Shown here in pieces: positions 35,479-45,080 of a stretch of 64,000 nt of DNA. Each line of letters opens with the position of its first letter. The first letter of the stretch is position 1. Source of the stretch: Pseudoxanthomonas sp. F37 (GTDB taxonomy: Bacteria; Pseudomonadota; Gammaproteobacteria; Xanthomonadales; Xanthomonadaceae); the NCBI RefSeq assembly GCF_022965755.1, contig NZ_CP095187.1, positions 3,038,001 through 3,102,000 on the forward strand, given 5' to 3'. A model generated the notes under the pieces. The model was not told the DNA's origin. It made no database searches and saw nothing but the letters and a program-made list of their open reading frames with translations. The translations under genes and the position numbers were made by a program.

Positions 35479-35878
35479 TAGTTCCCGGCCCGCTCGCGGA
35501 CCCGGAGCGAAGCGCAGGGCGTGCCGCCTGGGGCGTGTTTCTTTGGTTCCTTTCTTTGCACGGGCAAAGAAGTGCTTTTCAACAGCCGTATGGCTGGTAA
35601 AGGGACGCCCGCCGCGGCGAGCGGCGCCATGCGTCCGAGACAGAAACCTCTCTCGCAAGGCCACCAAAGCGGGCGCCATCGCGGATGTGGTGGCAGCCAT
35701 GAAGGACGAACACACGGACTTCGTTGGACCTCTCCCCAACGCCTCTCCCGCAGGAAGAGGGGCTTGATCGCGTCCCGCTCAAGCCTGGATGAATTCCTAC
35801 CCTGCGGCGCGCCCGTTTCCCACCGCTCCCCACGCCAGCCAAGTCGGCTGCCGGGCCCCGCCGCGGTATCCTGTGCCC

Positions 35879-37672
35879 ATGTCGTCCCCCGCCCTCGAAA
35901 CACTGCAGCGCGTCTTCGGTTACAGCGCCTTCCGCGGCCATCAGCAGGCCATCGTCGAACACCTCGCCGCCGGCCACGATGCCCTGGTCCTCATGCCGAC
36001 CGGCGCCGGCAAGTCGCTGTGCTACCAGGTGCCCGCGCTGCTGCGCGAGGGCACCGGCATCGTCGTCTCCCCGCTGATCGCGCTGATGCAGGACCAGGTG
36101 GATGCCCTGCGCCAGCTGGGCGTGCGCGCGGCGTTCCTGAATTCCTCGCTCGCGGCGGATGAGGCCCAGCAGGTCGAACAGGCCCTGCTGCGTGGCGACC
36201 TGGACCTGCTGTACGTAGCGCCGGAGCGGCTGCTGACCGGCCGCTTCCTGTCGCTGCTGGAGCGCAGCCGCATCGCCCTGTTCGCCATCGACGAAGCCCA
36301 CTGCGTCTCCGCCTGGGGCCATGATTTCCGCCGCGAGTACCTGGAACTGGCCCTGCTGCACGAGCGCTGGCCCGACGTGCCGCGCATCGCCCTGACCGCC
36401 ACCGCCGACCCGCCCACCCAGCGCGAGATCGCCGAGCGGCTGAACCTGGTGGACGCGCAGAAGTTCGTCAGCTCGTTCGACCGCCCCAACATCCGCTACA
36501 CCGTGGTGCAGAAGGACAACGCCCGCCACCAGCTGCGCGACATGCTGCGCAAGCACAAGGGCGAGGCCGGCATCGTCTACTGCCTCTCGCGCAAGCGGGT
36601 GGAGCAGTTCGCCGACTACCTGGCCGAGCAGGGCTTCAATGCCCTGCCCTACCACGCCGGCCTGGATGCCGAGGTGCGCGCCCACCACCAGCGGCGTTTC
36701 CTGCGCGAGGACGGCATCGTCATGGTGGCGACGATCGCTTTCGGCATGGGCATCGACAAGCCGGACGTGCGCTTCGTGGCGCACGTGGACCTGCCCAAGT
36801 CGATGGAGGGCTACTACCAGGAAACCGGCCGCGCCGGCCGCGATGGCGAGGCGGCCGAAGCCTGGCTGTGCTACGGGCTGGGCGATGTGGTGCTGCTGAA
36901 GCAGATGATCGAGCAGTCGGAGGCGGGGGAAGAACGCAAGCGCCTGGAACGGCGCAAGCTGGACCAGCTGCTCGGCTACTGCGAATCCACCCAGTGCCGG
37001 AGGCAGGTGCTGCTGGCCGGTTTCGGCGAGGTGTATCCGCACGACTGCGGCAACTGCGACAACTGCCTGAGTCCCGCCGAAACCTGGGATGCCACCGAGG
37101 CCGCACAGAAGGCCCTGAGCTGCGTGTACCGCAGCGGCCAGCGCTTCGGCGTGAACCACGTGATCGACGTGTTGCGCGGCAGCGAGAGCGAGCGCATCCG
37201 CCAGTGCGGTCACCACCACCTGACCACCTACGGCATCGGCAAGGACCTGGACGCCACCACCTGGCGCAGCGTGTTCCGGCAGCTGGTGGCCTGCGGCCTG
37301 CTGGAAGTGGAGGCCGAGTTTGGCAGCCTGCGCCTGACCGAGGGCAGCCGCGCCGTGCTGCGTGGCGAGCGACGCCTGCAGTTGCGCAAGGAACAGCGCG
37401 AGCGGCGCGAACGCGAGCGCAGCCCGCGCAGCGGCGTGGCCGTGGAGGCGGCCGACCTGCCCCGCTTCCAGGCCCTGCGCGACCTGCGCGCGCAGCTGGC
37501 GCGCGAACAGAACGTCCCGGCCTACGTCATCTTCCACGACAGCACGCTGCGCACCATCGCCGAGCAGCAGCCCGCCACGCTGGACGACCTGGCGCGCGTG
37601 GGCGGCATCGGCGGCGCGAAGCTGGCGCGCTACGGCGAGCGCGTACTGGAAGCCCTGGGCGCGGCCGGCTGA
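35879..37672 (+). CDS. recQ: ATP-dependent DNA helicase RecQ
   Basis: RecQ is a 3'-5' helicase of the RecF recombination pathway. The 597-residue protein has [20 protein letters not shown] (Q-motif region), Walker [16 protein letters not shown] near 41, [14 protein letters not shown] near 138, [19 protein letters not shown], and [11 protein letters not shown]; then the zinc-binding cysteines (CRRQ, CGNCDNC) at about 370-400, a winged-helix region, and an HRDC domain at about 515-590. ATG 35879 is chosen because [15 protein letters not shown] matches family N-termini; the 30 codons upstream have no family resemblance. Confidence 0.96.
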   Translation: MSSPALETLQRVFGYSAFRGHQQAIVEHLAAGHDALVLMPTGAGKSLCYQVPALLREGTGIVVSPLIALMQDQVDALRQLGVRAAFLNSSLAADEAQQVEQALLRGDLDLLYVAPERLLTGRFLSLLERSRIALFAIDEAHCVSAWGHDFRREYLELALLHERWPDVPRIALTATADPPTQREIAERLNLVDAQKFVSSFDRPNIRYTVVQKDNARHQLRDMLRKHKGEAGIVYCLSRKRVEQFADYLAEQGFNALPYHAGLDAEVRAHHQRRFLREDGIVMVATIAFGMGIDKPDVRFVAHVDLPKSMEGYYQETGRAGRDGEAAEAWLCYGLGDVVLLKQMIEQSEAGEERKRLERRKLDQLLGYCESTQCRRQVLLAGFGEVYPHDCGNCDNCLSPAETWDATEAAQKALSCVYRSGQRFGVNHVIDVLRGSESERIRQCGHHHLTTYGIGKDLDATTWRSVFRQLVACGLLEVEAEFGSLRLTEGSRAVLRGERRLQLRKEQRERRERERSPRSGVAVEAADLPRFQALRDLRAQLAREQNVPAYVIFHDSTLRTIAEQQPATLDDLARVGGIGGAKLARYGERVLEALGAAG

Positions 37673-37771
37673 GTTCGGCCGCGTCGCCGTCCGCATCAGC
37701 CGGCATTCAATTCCCGGCTGTTAGCGTGCCCTGCAGGTGCCCGCCCGGCGCGCCGCTTCCAGGAAGCCTGC

Positions 37772-38224
37772 ATGAAGACGTTGTCGTTCGCCCTGCTCAC
37801 CCTGCTGACAGCGACGCCCGCCTGGGCCCAGTCCGATGCCGAGGCCCTGGATCTGGCCCTGCCCAACGCCAGCGCCTACGCCAACGACGCGCCCGGCACC
37901 TGGTACGGCGACCGCCAGCCGGCGCAGCAGAAGGGGCAGCGCACCGATGCGCCGGTCGATCCCTGCGCCTGGTACGGCGACGACGACGGCGATGGCGTGT
38001 CCGGCAGCGTCACCACCGGCATCGGCTACAGCAAGGGCCACGGCCGCAGCACCTACAACGCGGCCAACCTCAACCTGTGCAAGACCACGTACAACGACGA
38101 AGGCAAGCCGCGTACGCTCAATTTCAACATCAACATCGACCGTTACGACGGCCCCGGCGGCGCCTACGGCCCCTATGGCGGCTACCCCGGCGGGCCGATG
38201 ATGCGCGCAGCGCCGCGACCCTGA
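37772..38224 (+). CDS. Small exported protein with WYGD repeats, unknown function
   Basis: A 150-residue protein with a signal peptide (MKTLSFALLTLLTATPAWAQ). The mature part has two short repeats GTWYGDRQ and CAWYGDDD, two cysteines (about 68 and 103) that could pair, and a Gly/Pro/Tyr-rich C-terminal tail (YGPYGGYPGG). No family recognised. It lies 99 bases after recQ and ends seven bases before the convergent MFS gene. Confidence 0.75.
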   Translation: MKTLSFALLTLLTATPAWAQSDAEALDLALPNASAYANDAPGTWYGDRQPAQQKGQRTDAPVDPCAWYGDDDGDGVSGSVTTGIGYSKGHGRSTYNAANLNLCKTTYNDEGKPRTLNFNINIDRYDGPGGAYGPYGGYPGGPMMRAAPRP

Positions 38225-38231
38225 CCCCGGT

Positions 38232-39404
38232 TCAGTCGCGCGTCGCCAGACGCGCGACCGAGGCCACCGCCACCAGCAGCACGACGAGCAGGCCCAGCGC
38301 CGCCGCCAGCGAGGTGAGGCTGGCGACTAAACCCAGCGCCGCCGGCCCCAGCAACACGCCGGCATACCCCATCGTGGTGACGGCGGCCACCGCCAGGTGG
38401 GTGGGCATGTCGCGCTGCCGTCCCGCCGCGGAGAACATCACCGGCACCACGTTCGCCGCCCCCGCGCCGACCAGGGCGAAGCCCGCCAGGCCGGCCAGCG
38501 GCGAGGCGGCCATGACGACCAGGGCGAAGCCCGACGCGGCGACCAGCGCGCCGCAGACGACCACGCGGAACGCGCCCAGCGCCTGCACGACACGGTCGCC
38601 GGTCAGACGGCCCAGCGTCATCGTCACCGCGAAGGCCACATAGCCCAGGCCCGCGGTCGCGGGGTCCGCATGGCGTACGGTACTCAGGAAGACCGCACTC
38701 CAGTCCAGCACCGCGCCTTCGGACAGGAACATCGCAAAACACACCGCCCCCACCAGCAGGACACGGCCGCGCGGCAGCGCGAACGCCGGGTGGTCGCCCT
38801 CGCCGCCCTGCGCGAGCAGGCCGCCACGCGCCGTGGCCAGCAGCAGTGCCGCCAGCGCCGCCGTGCCGGTGATCGCGACCAGCGGCGACGCACCCAGGGC
38901 CAGCGCACCCGCCACGCCGCCGGCGCCGGCGATGCCGCCGACGCTGTACATGCCATGGAAGCCGGACATCATCGCGCGCCCGCTGGCGCGTTCGACGATG
39001 ACTGCCTGCAGGTTCATCACCACGTCCAGCACGCCCAGGCTGGCGCCGAACACGGCCAACGCCACCGCCAGCACCGGAATCGAGGGTGCCAGCATCAGTG
39101 CCGGCATGCACAGGCAGATCACCGTGCCCGCGGCGAGGATCGTGCGCCGGCAGCCGAAGCGCGCGGCCAGTCCGCCGGCCAGCGGCATCATCAGCACGGA
39201 ACCGATGCCCAGGCAGAGCAGCATCAGGCCGAGTTGCGCATCGTCGAGGGCCAGCTTGCGCCGGGCGAACGGAATCAGCGGCGCCCAGGCCGACACCGCG
39301 AAGCCGGCCATGAAGAAGGCGATACGGGTGGCGATGCGCTCGCGCGCGCCGGGGCGGTCCGCGTCCGCGCGGCCGTGCAGGGCCGCATCCTCAGGGGCCG
39401 GCAT
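38232..39404 (-). CDS. MFS transporter
   Basis: A 390-residue major facilitator superfamily permease with about twelve hydrophobic helices and little else. The loop after the second helix reads LAARFGCRRTIL, a form of the MFS GxxxDRxGRR motif, and the N-terminal half contains GASLGVLDVVMNLQAVIVE and GFHGMYSVGGIAG, resembling the YbjJ-type subgroup. The substrate cannot be told from sequence. It starts six bases after the GH3 glycosidase stop, so the two probably share a transcript and a sugar-related substrate is a reasonable guess. Confidence 0.85.
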   Translation of the reverse strand: MPAPEDAALHGRADADRPGARERIATRIAFFMAGFAVSAWAPLIPFARRKLALDDAQLGLMLLCLGIGSVLMMPLAGGLAARFGCRRTILAAGTVICLCMPALMLAPSIPVLAVALAVFGASLGVLDVVMNLQAVIVERASGRAMMSGFHGMYSVGGIAGAGGVAGALALGASPLVAITGTAALAALLLATARGGLLAQGGEGDHPAFALPRGRVLLVGAVCFAMFLSEGAVLDWSAVFLSTVRHADPATAGLGYVAFAVTMTLGRLTGDRVVQALGAFRVVVCGALVAASGFALVVMAASPLAGLAGFALVGAGAANVVPVMFSAAGRQRDMPTHLAVAAVTTMGYAGVLLGPAALGLVASLTSLAAALGLLVVLLVAVASVARLATRD

Positions 39405-39410
39405 GCCGGA

Positions 39411-41591
39411 TCAGGGCGCGAGCAGTTCGAACGCCACCGCCTCGCCCGCCGTGGCCGAAGGCGCGACCCACAGGTCGAACAGGCCGGGTTCTGCCGCCAG
39501 CCGGTTGTCCACGCCGTGGAAGGCCAGGTCCGCGCGCGTCAGGGTGAACTCGACATCCCGGGATTCCCCGGCAGCCAGCGCGATCTTGCGGAACCGCTTC
39601 AGCTCGCGCACCGGACGCACCCGGCTGGCGATGCGGTCGCGCACGTACAGCTGCACGACTTCCTCGCCATCGCGTGCGCCGCTGTTGGTGATGCGCGTGC
39701 GCACCGTCAGGGTGTCGTCCCAGCCCAGCTGCGTGCGCTCCAGCTGCGGCATGCCGTAGTCGAAACGCGTGTAGGAAAGCCCATGGCCGAACGGATACAG
39801 CGCCGCATGCGCGACTTCGCGCCAGCGCGTCTGGAAGAAGCGCGGCGTGCCCGGCACATTGGGCCGGCCGGTGGCGGGATGGTTGTAGAAGTACGGCTGC
39901 TGGCCGGCATCCTGCGGGAAGCTCACCGGCAGCCGCGCCGAGGGGTTGTAGTCGCCGAACACCACATCGGCCACGGCCGGGCCGGTCTGCGTGCCCAGGA
40001 ACCAGGTGACCAGCAGCGCCTGCGCCTGGCGGACCGCGCCCTCCAGCGCCAGCGCGCGGCCGTTGCGCAGCACCACGACCACGGGCGTGCCGGTCGCGGC
40101 GACGGCCTCGGCCAATGCCTGCTGTGCGGCGGGGATCACGATCTGCGTGCGCGACTGCGCCTCGCCGGAGAAGTCGTGCGGCTCGCCCAGCGCCAGCAGC
40201 ACGACGTCGGCCGCGCGCGCCGCCGCCACCGCGGCCTCGATGCCACCCTCGACCGCGTCCTCCATGCCGCTGCCCGGCACCACGACCAGCGCGGACGGGT
40301 CGTCCAGCGCCGCGCGCAGGCCGGTTTCCAGGTCCACCATGCGCGAAGCATCGCCGAAGATGTTCCAGCAGCCGCCGAGGTTGGCGGTGTCCTGCGCGAA
40401 CGGCCCGATCAGCGCGATGCGCTGGCCGCTCTTCTTCAACGGCAGCACGTCGCCCTCGTTCTTCAGCAGGACGATGGACCGGCGCGCGCAGTCGCGTGCC
40501 AGGGCGTCGTGGGCCGGGATGTGCGACCGGTCCGCCTCGCGCGCGGGATCCAGGCAGCGGTAGGGGTCGTCGAACAGGCCGGCGGCCGCCTTCACGTGCA
40601 GCACGCGGCGCACCGCCTGGTCGACCTCGTCCATCGACAGCCTGCCCTGCTCCACCAGCGTGGCCACATGGTGGGCGTACACGCCGCTCTGCAGGCTCAT
40701 GTCCAGGCCGGCCGACAGCGCCTTCTGCGCCGCGTCGGCCTCGTCGGCCGCATAGCCGTGGGCGACCAGCTCGAGGTCGGACGTGTAATCGGAGACGACG
40801 AAGCCTTCGAACTTCCACTCGCCGCGCAGGATGTCGGTCAGCAGTTCGCGGTTGGCGGAAGCAGGCACCCCGTTGATGTCGTTGAACGAGCTCATCAGGG
40901 TCAGCGCGCCGGCGTCCAGGGCGGCCTTGAACGGCGGCAGGTGCACGTCGCGCAGGGTCTGCGGCGCCATGTCCACGAAGTTGTAGTCCAGGCCGGCGGA
41001 AATGGCGCCATAGGCGGCGAAGTGCTTGGGCGTGGTCAGCAGCGAATCGGGCGCGGTCAGGTCCCCGCCCTGGAAACCGCGCACGCGCGCGGCGGCGAAC
41101 TCGCAGGACAGGTACACGTCCTCGCCGGAGGTTTCGGCCACACGGCCCCAGCGCTGGTCGCGCGCGATGTCCACCATCGGCGCGAAGGTCCAGTGGATGC
41201 CGGCCGCGGTGGCCTCCTTCGCGGTGGCGCGCGCGGTGCGCTCGGCGAGGTCGGGTTCGAAACTGGCCGCTTCGCCCAGCGGGATCGGGAACACCGTGCG
41301 CATGCCGTGGATCACGTCCGCACCCAGCAGCAGCGGGATGCCCAGGCGGCTCTCCTCCACCGCGATGCGTTGCGCCTCGCGGCCTTCGGCCGCACCCACG
41401 CCGTTGAACAGCGCCCCGACACGGCCGCTGCGGATCTGCTCGCGTACCTGCTCGGCATCGCGGGCGAAGGTCTCCGGGTTGACCTCGAAGGCGAACGGCC
41501 GCAGGGCATCGGCAAAGGCGCCGAGCTGGCCGATCTTCTCCTCCAGCGTCATGTCGGCGATCAGGCTCTCGATCCTTCGCTGATGCGGCAT
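39411..41591 (-). CDS. Glycoside hydrolase family 3 beta-glucosidase (BglX-like)
   Basis: A 726-residue GH3 enzyme expected to release terminal beta-linked sugars from oligosaccharides. Features: MTLEEKIGQLGAF at the start, GIPLLLGADVIHGMRTVFP near 85, ARDQRWGRVAETSGED, TTPKHFAAYG, and the catalytic nucleophile Asp268 in GFVVSDYTSD; then the GH3 C-terminal domain (LLKNEGDVLPL, FGHGLSYTRFDYG) and a fibronectin III-like end. No signal peptide is visible, unlike E. coli BglX, so it may be cytoplasmic. A LacI-type operator lies 45 bases upstream, and the MFS gene follows. Confidence 0.93.
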   Translation of the reverse strand: MPHQRRIESLIADMTLEEKIGQLGAFADALRPFAFEVNPETFARDAEQVREQIRSGRVGALFNGVGAAEGREAQRIAVEESRLGIPLLLGADVIHGMRTVFPIPLGEAASFEPDLAERTARATAKEATAAGIHWTFAPMVDIARDQRWGRVAETSGEDVYLSCEFAAARVRGFQGGDLTAPDSLLTTPKHFAAYGAISAGLDYNFVDMAPQTLRDVHLPPFKAALDAGALTLMSSFNDINGVPASANRELLTDILRGEWKFEGFVVSDYTSDLELVAHGYAADEADAAQKALSAGLDMSLQSGVYAHHVATLVEQGRLSMDEVDQAVRRVLHVKAAAGLFDDPYRCLDPAREADRSHIPAHDALARDCARRSIVLLKNEGDVLPLKKSGQRIALIGPFAQDTANLGGCWNIFGDASRMVDLETGLRAALDDPSALVVVPGSGMEDAVEGGIEAAVAAARAADVVLLALGEPHDFSGEAQSRTQIVIPAAQQALAEAVAATGTPVVVVLRNGRALALEGAVRQAQALLVTWFLGTQTGPAVADVVFGDYNPSARLPVSFPQDAGQQPYFYNHPATGRPNVPGTPRFFQTRWREVAHAALYPFGHGLSYTRFDYGMPQLERTQLGWDDTLTVRTRITNSGARDGEEVVQLYVRDRIASRVRPVRELKRFRKIALAAGESRDVEFTLTRADLAFHGVDNRLAAEPGLFDLWVAPSATAGEAVAFELLAP

Positions 41592-41636
41592 GTAAGCGAT
41601 CCTCCCGGGAACGCGGGTGTTACGGAGACGGCATTA

Positions 41637-41650
41637 TGAAAACGTTTACA
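41637..41650. promoter_or_regulatory. LacI/GalR-family operator-like palindrome
   Basis: TGAAAACGTTTACA is a near-perfect palindrome centred on CG, with six of seven arm positions matching. It is the usual form of LacI/GalR-family operators. It lies 46-59 bases upstream of the glycosidase ATG, and no other gene start is near. No LacI-type regulator is encoded in the window. Confidence 0.6.
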
Positions 41651-41703
41651 GTCACGGTCAAACCCCACCGGAAGGGCGTCGGCGCCCTGCTTGGCCCCTC
41701 GCC

Positions 41704-43731
41704 TCAGCCCGCCATGCCCGAGTGCCGCAGCAGGGCGTCGATGCGCGGCTCCCGGCCGCGGAAAGCGCGGAAGTTATCCCCCGCGGGGCGGCTGCCTCCC
41801 CGCGCCAGGATTTCCCGGCGGAAGCGTGCCCCGGTGGCCGCGACCTCGCCCGGCGCCTCCTCGAACGCCGCGTAGGCGTCGGCACTGAGCACCTCGGCCC
41901 ATTTGTAGCTGTAGTAGCCGGCCCCGTAACCACCGGCGAAGATATGGCTGAACTGGTGCGGGAAGCGGTTCCAGTCCGGCGGCACGTTCACCGCCACTTC
42001 GGCGCGCACCCGCTCCAGCAGCGCCAGCACGCTGTCGTCGGCCGCATCGAAACCGCTGTGCAGCTGCATGTCGAACAGCCCGAATTCGATCTGCCGGACC
42101 GTCGCCATCCCGCTCTGGAAATTCTTCGCCGCGACCATCCTGTCGAACAGCGCGCGCGGCAACGGTTCGCCCGTATCCACGTGCGCCGTCATCGCCTGCA
42201 CCCGCTCCCATTCCCAGCAGAAGTTCTCCATGAACTGGCTGGGCAGCTCCACCGCATCCCATTCCACCCCGTTGATGCCGGCCACGCCCAGCTCGCCGAC
42301 CTGCGTCAGCAACTGGTGCAGGCCATGCCCCATCTCGTGGAACAGGGTGGTGACGTCGCTGTGGCTGAGGGTGGCGGGCCTGCCGTCCACGCCTTTGCCG
42401 AAATTGCACACCAGGTACACGATGGGTGTCTGCGTACCCCGCACCGTCACCCGCCGGTTGCGGCAATCGTCCATCCACGCACCGCCCCGCTTGCCCTCGC
42501 GCGCGTACAGGTCCAGGTAGAACTGGCCGACCAGCGTGCCGTCGCCGCTCACCAGCCGGTAGAAGCGCACGTCCGGATGCCAGGTGGGCGCCGCGTCCTG
42601 CTCCACGCGCAGGCCGTACAGGTCGCCGATCACGCCGAACAGGCCCTTCAGCACCGCCGGCTCGGTGAAGTACTGCTTCACCTCCTGCGCCGAGAAGCTG
42701 TAACGCGCCTGCTTGAGCTTCTCGCTGGCATAGGCCAGGTCCCAGGCTTCGACGGTGTCCAGCCCCAGGTGCTCGCGCGCGAAGGATTCCAGTTCGGCGC
42801 GGTCGCGCTGCGCATGCGGCTTCGCGCGCGCGGCCAGGTCGCGCAGGAAGCGCAGCACCTGGTCGGGCGTGTCGGCCATCTTGGTGGCCAGCGAATAGGC
42901 CGCGTAGCTTTCGAAGCCGAGCATGCCGGCCAGCTCCATGCGCAGCGCCAGGATGCGGTCGATCAGCGCGGAGTTGTCGAGCGCGTCGTTGCCGCCCAGT
43001 TCCGACGCGCGCACCGCGTTGGCCCGGTACAGCGTCTCGCGCAGCGCGCGGTCGTCGGCGTAGGCCTGCACCGGCAGGTAGCACGGCATCTGCAGGGTGA
43101 ACTTCCAGCCGGGCTCGTCGTCGGCCTTGGCGGCGGCGCGCGCGGCGGCCACCACGTCGGCCGGCAGGCCACCCAGGTGCTGCTTGTCCTTGATCCAGAA
43201 TTCGTACTCGTCGGTGGCATCCAGCACGTTCTGGGAGAACTTCGCCGACAGGCCGGCGAGTTCTTCCTTCACCTCGGCGAAGCGCGCCTTCTGCGCATCC
43301 GGCAGCTCCGCGCCGCCCAGGCGGAAGTCGCGCAATGCGTTCTCCAGCACCTTGCGCCGCGCGTCGTCGTAATGCGCGGCCTCGGGCGCGTCGGCCAGGG
43401 CGCGGTACTGGCGGTACAACGCCAGGTTCTGGCCCAGCGCGCTCCAGAAGCGCGTCACCTTCGGCAACTGCGCGTTGTAGGCGCCGCGCAGGGCGGGCGT
43501 GTTCACCACGGCCTCCAGATGGGTCACCTGGTTCCAGGCCCGGGCGAGGCGTTCGGTGGCGTCGTCAAGGGGCACCACGAAGGTGTCCCAGGTCGCCGGC
43601 GAGACCGACTCCGCGGCGGCGACCGCCGCTTCCGCCCCGGCCAGCAGGTGGTCGATGGCCGGCGCGATGTGCTCGGCACGGATCTCGTCGAAACGCGGCA
43701 GGCCCGAAAAATCGAGCAGGGGGTTGGTCAT
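41704..43731 (-). CDS. prlC: Oligopeptidase A (M3 zinc metallopeptidase)
   Basis: A cytoplasmic M3-family oligopeptidase that degrades signal peptides and other short peptides. The 675-residue length and the start NPLLDFSGLPRFDEIRAEHI match oligopeptidase A. The zinc site is FHEMGHGLH with His465, Glu466 and His469, followed by GINGVEWDAVELPSQFMENF containing the third ligand region. It ends in the gap containing the glycosidase operator and follows the PLP-enzyme gene by 23 bases. Dcp is the alternative, but no signal peptide is present. Confidence 0.92.
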   Translation of the reverse strand: MTNPLLDFSGLPRFDEIRAEHIAPAIDHLLAGAEAAVAAAESVSPATWDTFVVPLDDATERLARAWNQVTHLEAVVNTPALRGAYNAQLPKVTRFWSALGQNLALYRQYRALADAPEAAHYDDARRKVLENALRDFRLGGAELPDAQKARFAEVKEELAGLSAKFSQNVLDATDEYEFWIKDKQHLGGLPADVVAAARAAAKADDEPGWKFTLQMPCYLPVQAYADDRALRETLYRANAVRASELGGNDALDNSALIDRILALRMELAGMLGFESYAAYSLATKMADTPDQVLRFLRDLAARAKPHAQRDRAELESFAREHLGLDTVEAWDLAYASEKLKQARYSFSAQEVKQYFTEPAVLKGLFGVIGDLYGLRVEQDAAPTWHPDVRFYRLVSGDGTLVGQFYLDLYAREGKRGGAWMDDCRNRRVTVRGTQTPIVYLVCNFGKGVDGRPATLSHSDVTTLFHEMGHGLHQLLTQVGELGVAGINGVEWDAVELPSQFMENFCWEWERVQAMTAHVDTGEPLPRALFDRMVAAKNFQSGMATVRQIEFGLFDMQLHSGFDAADDSVLALLERVRAEVAVNVPPDWNRFPHQFSHIFAGGYGAGYYSYKWAEVLSADAYAAFEEAPGEVAATGARFRREILARGGSRPAGDNFRAFRGREPRIDALLRHSGMAG

Positions 43732-43754
43732 GGGGACACCTGGTGCAAGGGGAT

Positions 43755-44867
43755 TCAGTGGGGCCAGTCGGCCTGCGCCAAAGGCGGCAGGCCGCGTCCG
43801 GCGACGGCGCTCGCGACGGCATCGTCGCTTTCCACGATGGGGATGCCGCGCTCCAGATACCAGTCCCGGTTGTAGTAGCTGTGCGCGTAGCGTTCACCGC
43901 TGTCGCACAGGATGCTGACGATGGAACCGGACCGGCCCGCGGCCCGCATGCGCTCGGCAGCGGCCAGCACGCCGACGAAGTTGGTACCGGTGGAGCCGCC
44001 GACGCGCCGGCCCAGCACGGTGCCGACGTGGCGCATGGCGGCCAGGCTGAGCGCATCCGGGACCTTCACCATCGCGTCGATGCAGGCGGGGATGAAACTG
44101 GGCTCGCAATGCGGGCGCCCGATCCCCTCGATGCCGGACCCGCGGGCGCAGGTCAGCGCCGTGTCCTCGCAGCCGGTGCAGGCACCCCGGTACTGGTCGA
44201 AGAACACCGAATGCTCCGGATCCGCGCACAGCACGCGCGTGGGGTGCCGGCGGTAGCGGACATAGCGCCCCAGGGTGGCGCTGGTGCCGCCGGTGCCCGG
44301 GCTGCACACGATCCATGCCGGGACGGGATGCGGCTCGGCTTCCATCTGCTTGAAGATGGATTCGGCGATGTTGTTGTTCGCCCGCCAGTCGGTGGCGCGT
44401 TCGGCGTAGGTGAACTGGTCCAGGAAATGGCCGCCCGTCTCGCAGGCCAGTTGCCGCGACACGGCATTGATCGCGCCCGGGTCCTCGACCAGGTGGCAGC
44501 GGCCGCCCTGGAACTGGATCGCCGCGATCTTGTCCGGCGAGGTCGAGGACGGCATGACGGCGATGAACGGCAGACCCAGCAGGCGTGCGAAGTAGGCTTC
44601 GGACACGGCGGTGGAGCCGCTGGAGGCTTCGATCACCGGCGCGCCCTCGCGCAGCCATCCGTTCGACAGCGCGTACAGGAACAGCGAGCGCGCCAGGCGG
44701 TGCTTCAGGCTGCCGGTGGGATGGCTGGATTCGTCCTTGAGGTAGACGTCGATGCCGGGAAAGCCGGGCAGCGGCAGCGGGATGAGGTGGGTATCGGCGG
44801 ACCGGTTGAAGTCCGCTTCGATGCGCTGGATCGCCTGCGCCGTCCAGTCACGTGCTGCCGTGGTCAC
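43755..44867 (-). CDS. PLP-dependent cysteine synthase/desulfhydrase family protein (Cds1-like)
   Basis: A 370-residue fold-type II PLP enzyme. The PLP lysine is Lys55 in [13 protein letters not shown]; the substrate loop reads [18 protein letters not shown] near 80, the phosphate-binding glycine loop [14 protein letters not shown] near 190, and [10 protein letters not shown] near 325. It is longer than CysK/CysM and resembles the mycobacterial cysteine desulfhydrase Cds1 (Rv3684) in layout as I recall, so it may degrade cysteine to sulfide and pyruvate rather than make it. The direction of the reaction is not determined by sequence. Confidence 0.8.
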   Translation of the reverse strand: MTTAARDWTAQAIQRIEADFNRSADTHLIPLPLPGFPGIDVYLKDESSHPTGSLKHRLARSLFLYALSNGWLREGAPVIEASSGSTAVSEAYFARLLGLPFIAVMPSSTSPDKIAAIQFQGGRCHLVEDPGAINAVSRQLACETGGHFLDQFTYAERATDWRANNNIAESIFKQMEAEPHPVPAWIVCSPGTGGTSATLGRYVRYRRHPTRVLCADPEHSVFFDQYRGACTGCEDTALTCARGSGIEGIGRPHCEPSFIPACIDAMVKVPDALSLAAMRHVGTVLGRRVGGSTGTNFVGVLAAAERMRAAGRSGSIVSILCDSGERYAHSYYNRDWYLERGIPIVESDDAVASAVAGRGLPPLAQADWPH

Positions 44868-44931
44868 GCCGCCCCCTTTGCGTGCGCCGATGCGAAAGCG
44901 GCGCGGTGATGGCGCGGCGGCGGGATGTGCG

Positions 44932-45007
44932 TGGTGGGCCGTGAAGGATTCGAACCTTCGACCAAAAGATTAAAAGTCTTCTGCTCTACCGACTGAGCTA
45001 ACGGCCC
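44932..45007 (-). tRNA. tRNA-Lys (anticodon UUU)
   Basis: Folds as a complete 76-nt tRNA with encoded CCA. Acceptor GGGCCGT pairs with ACGGCCC, discriminator A; D-stem GCTC/GAGC; anticodon stem GAAGA/TCTTT with loop CTTTTAA (anticodon TTT); T-stem GAAGG/CCTTC with loop TTCGAAT. It is the last element of the leftward yebC-to-queC series. Confidence 0.98.
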
Positions 45008-45012
45008 GGGAA

Positions 45013-45046
45013 CGCATCCCGGCCTTGCACCGGGATGCGCATTCTA
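45013..45046 (-). promoter_or_regulatory. Hairpin and candidate -10 box in front of tRNA-Lys
   Basis: CGCATCCCGG and CCGGGATGCG (45013-45022 and 45030-45039) form a perfect 10-bp stem between the queC stop and the tRNA 5' end. Just before it on the minus strand lies TAGAAT (45046-45041), a good -10 hexamer, itself inside the palindrome GCGCTAGAATGCGC. No convincing -35 is visible, so it could be a tRNA promoter, a queC terminator without U-tract, or both. Confidence 0.4.
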
Positions 45047-45080
45047 GCGCATCGTCCGCGAGGGGGCGAAACCGTCCGGT

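Noticed and set aside
34090-35903. Several overlapping open frames in the dps-recQ gap, with products containing AQAKK and RTIPRGPRP-like repeats.
   Set aside because: They are translations of the duplicated repeat unit, lack ribosome-binding sites, and one runs antisense through dps. Such products are typical false genes over intergenic repeats.
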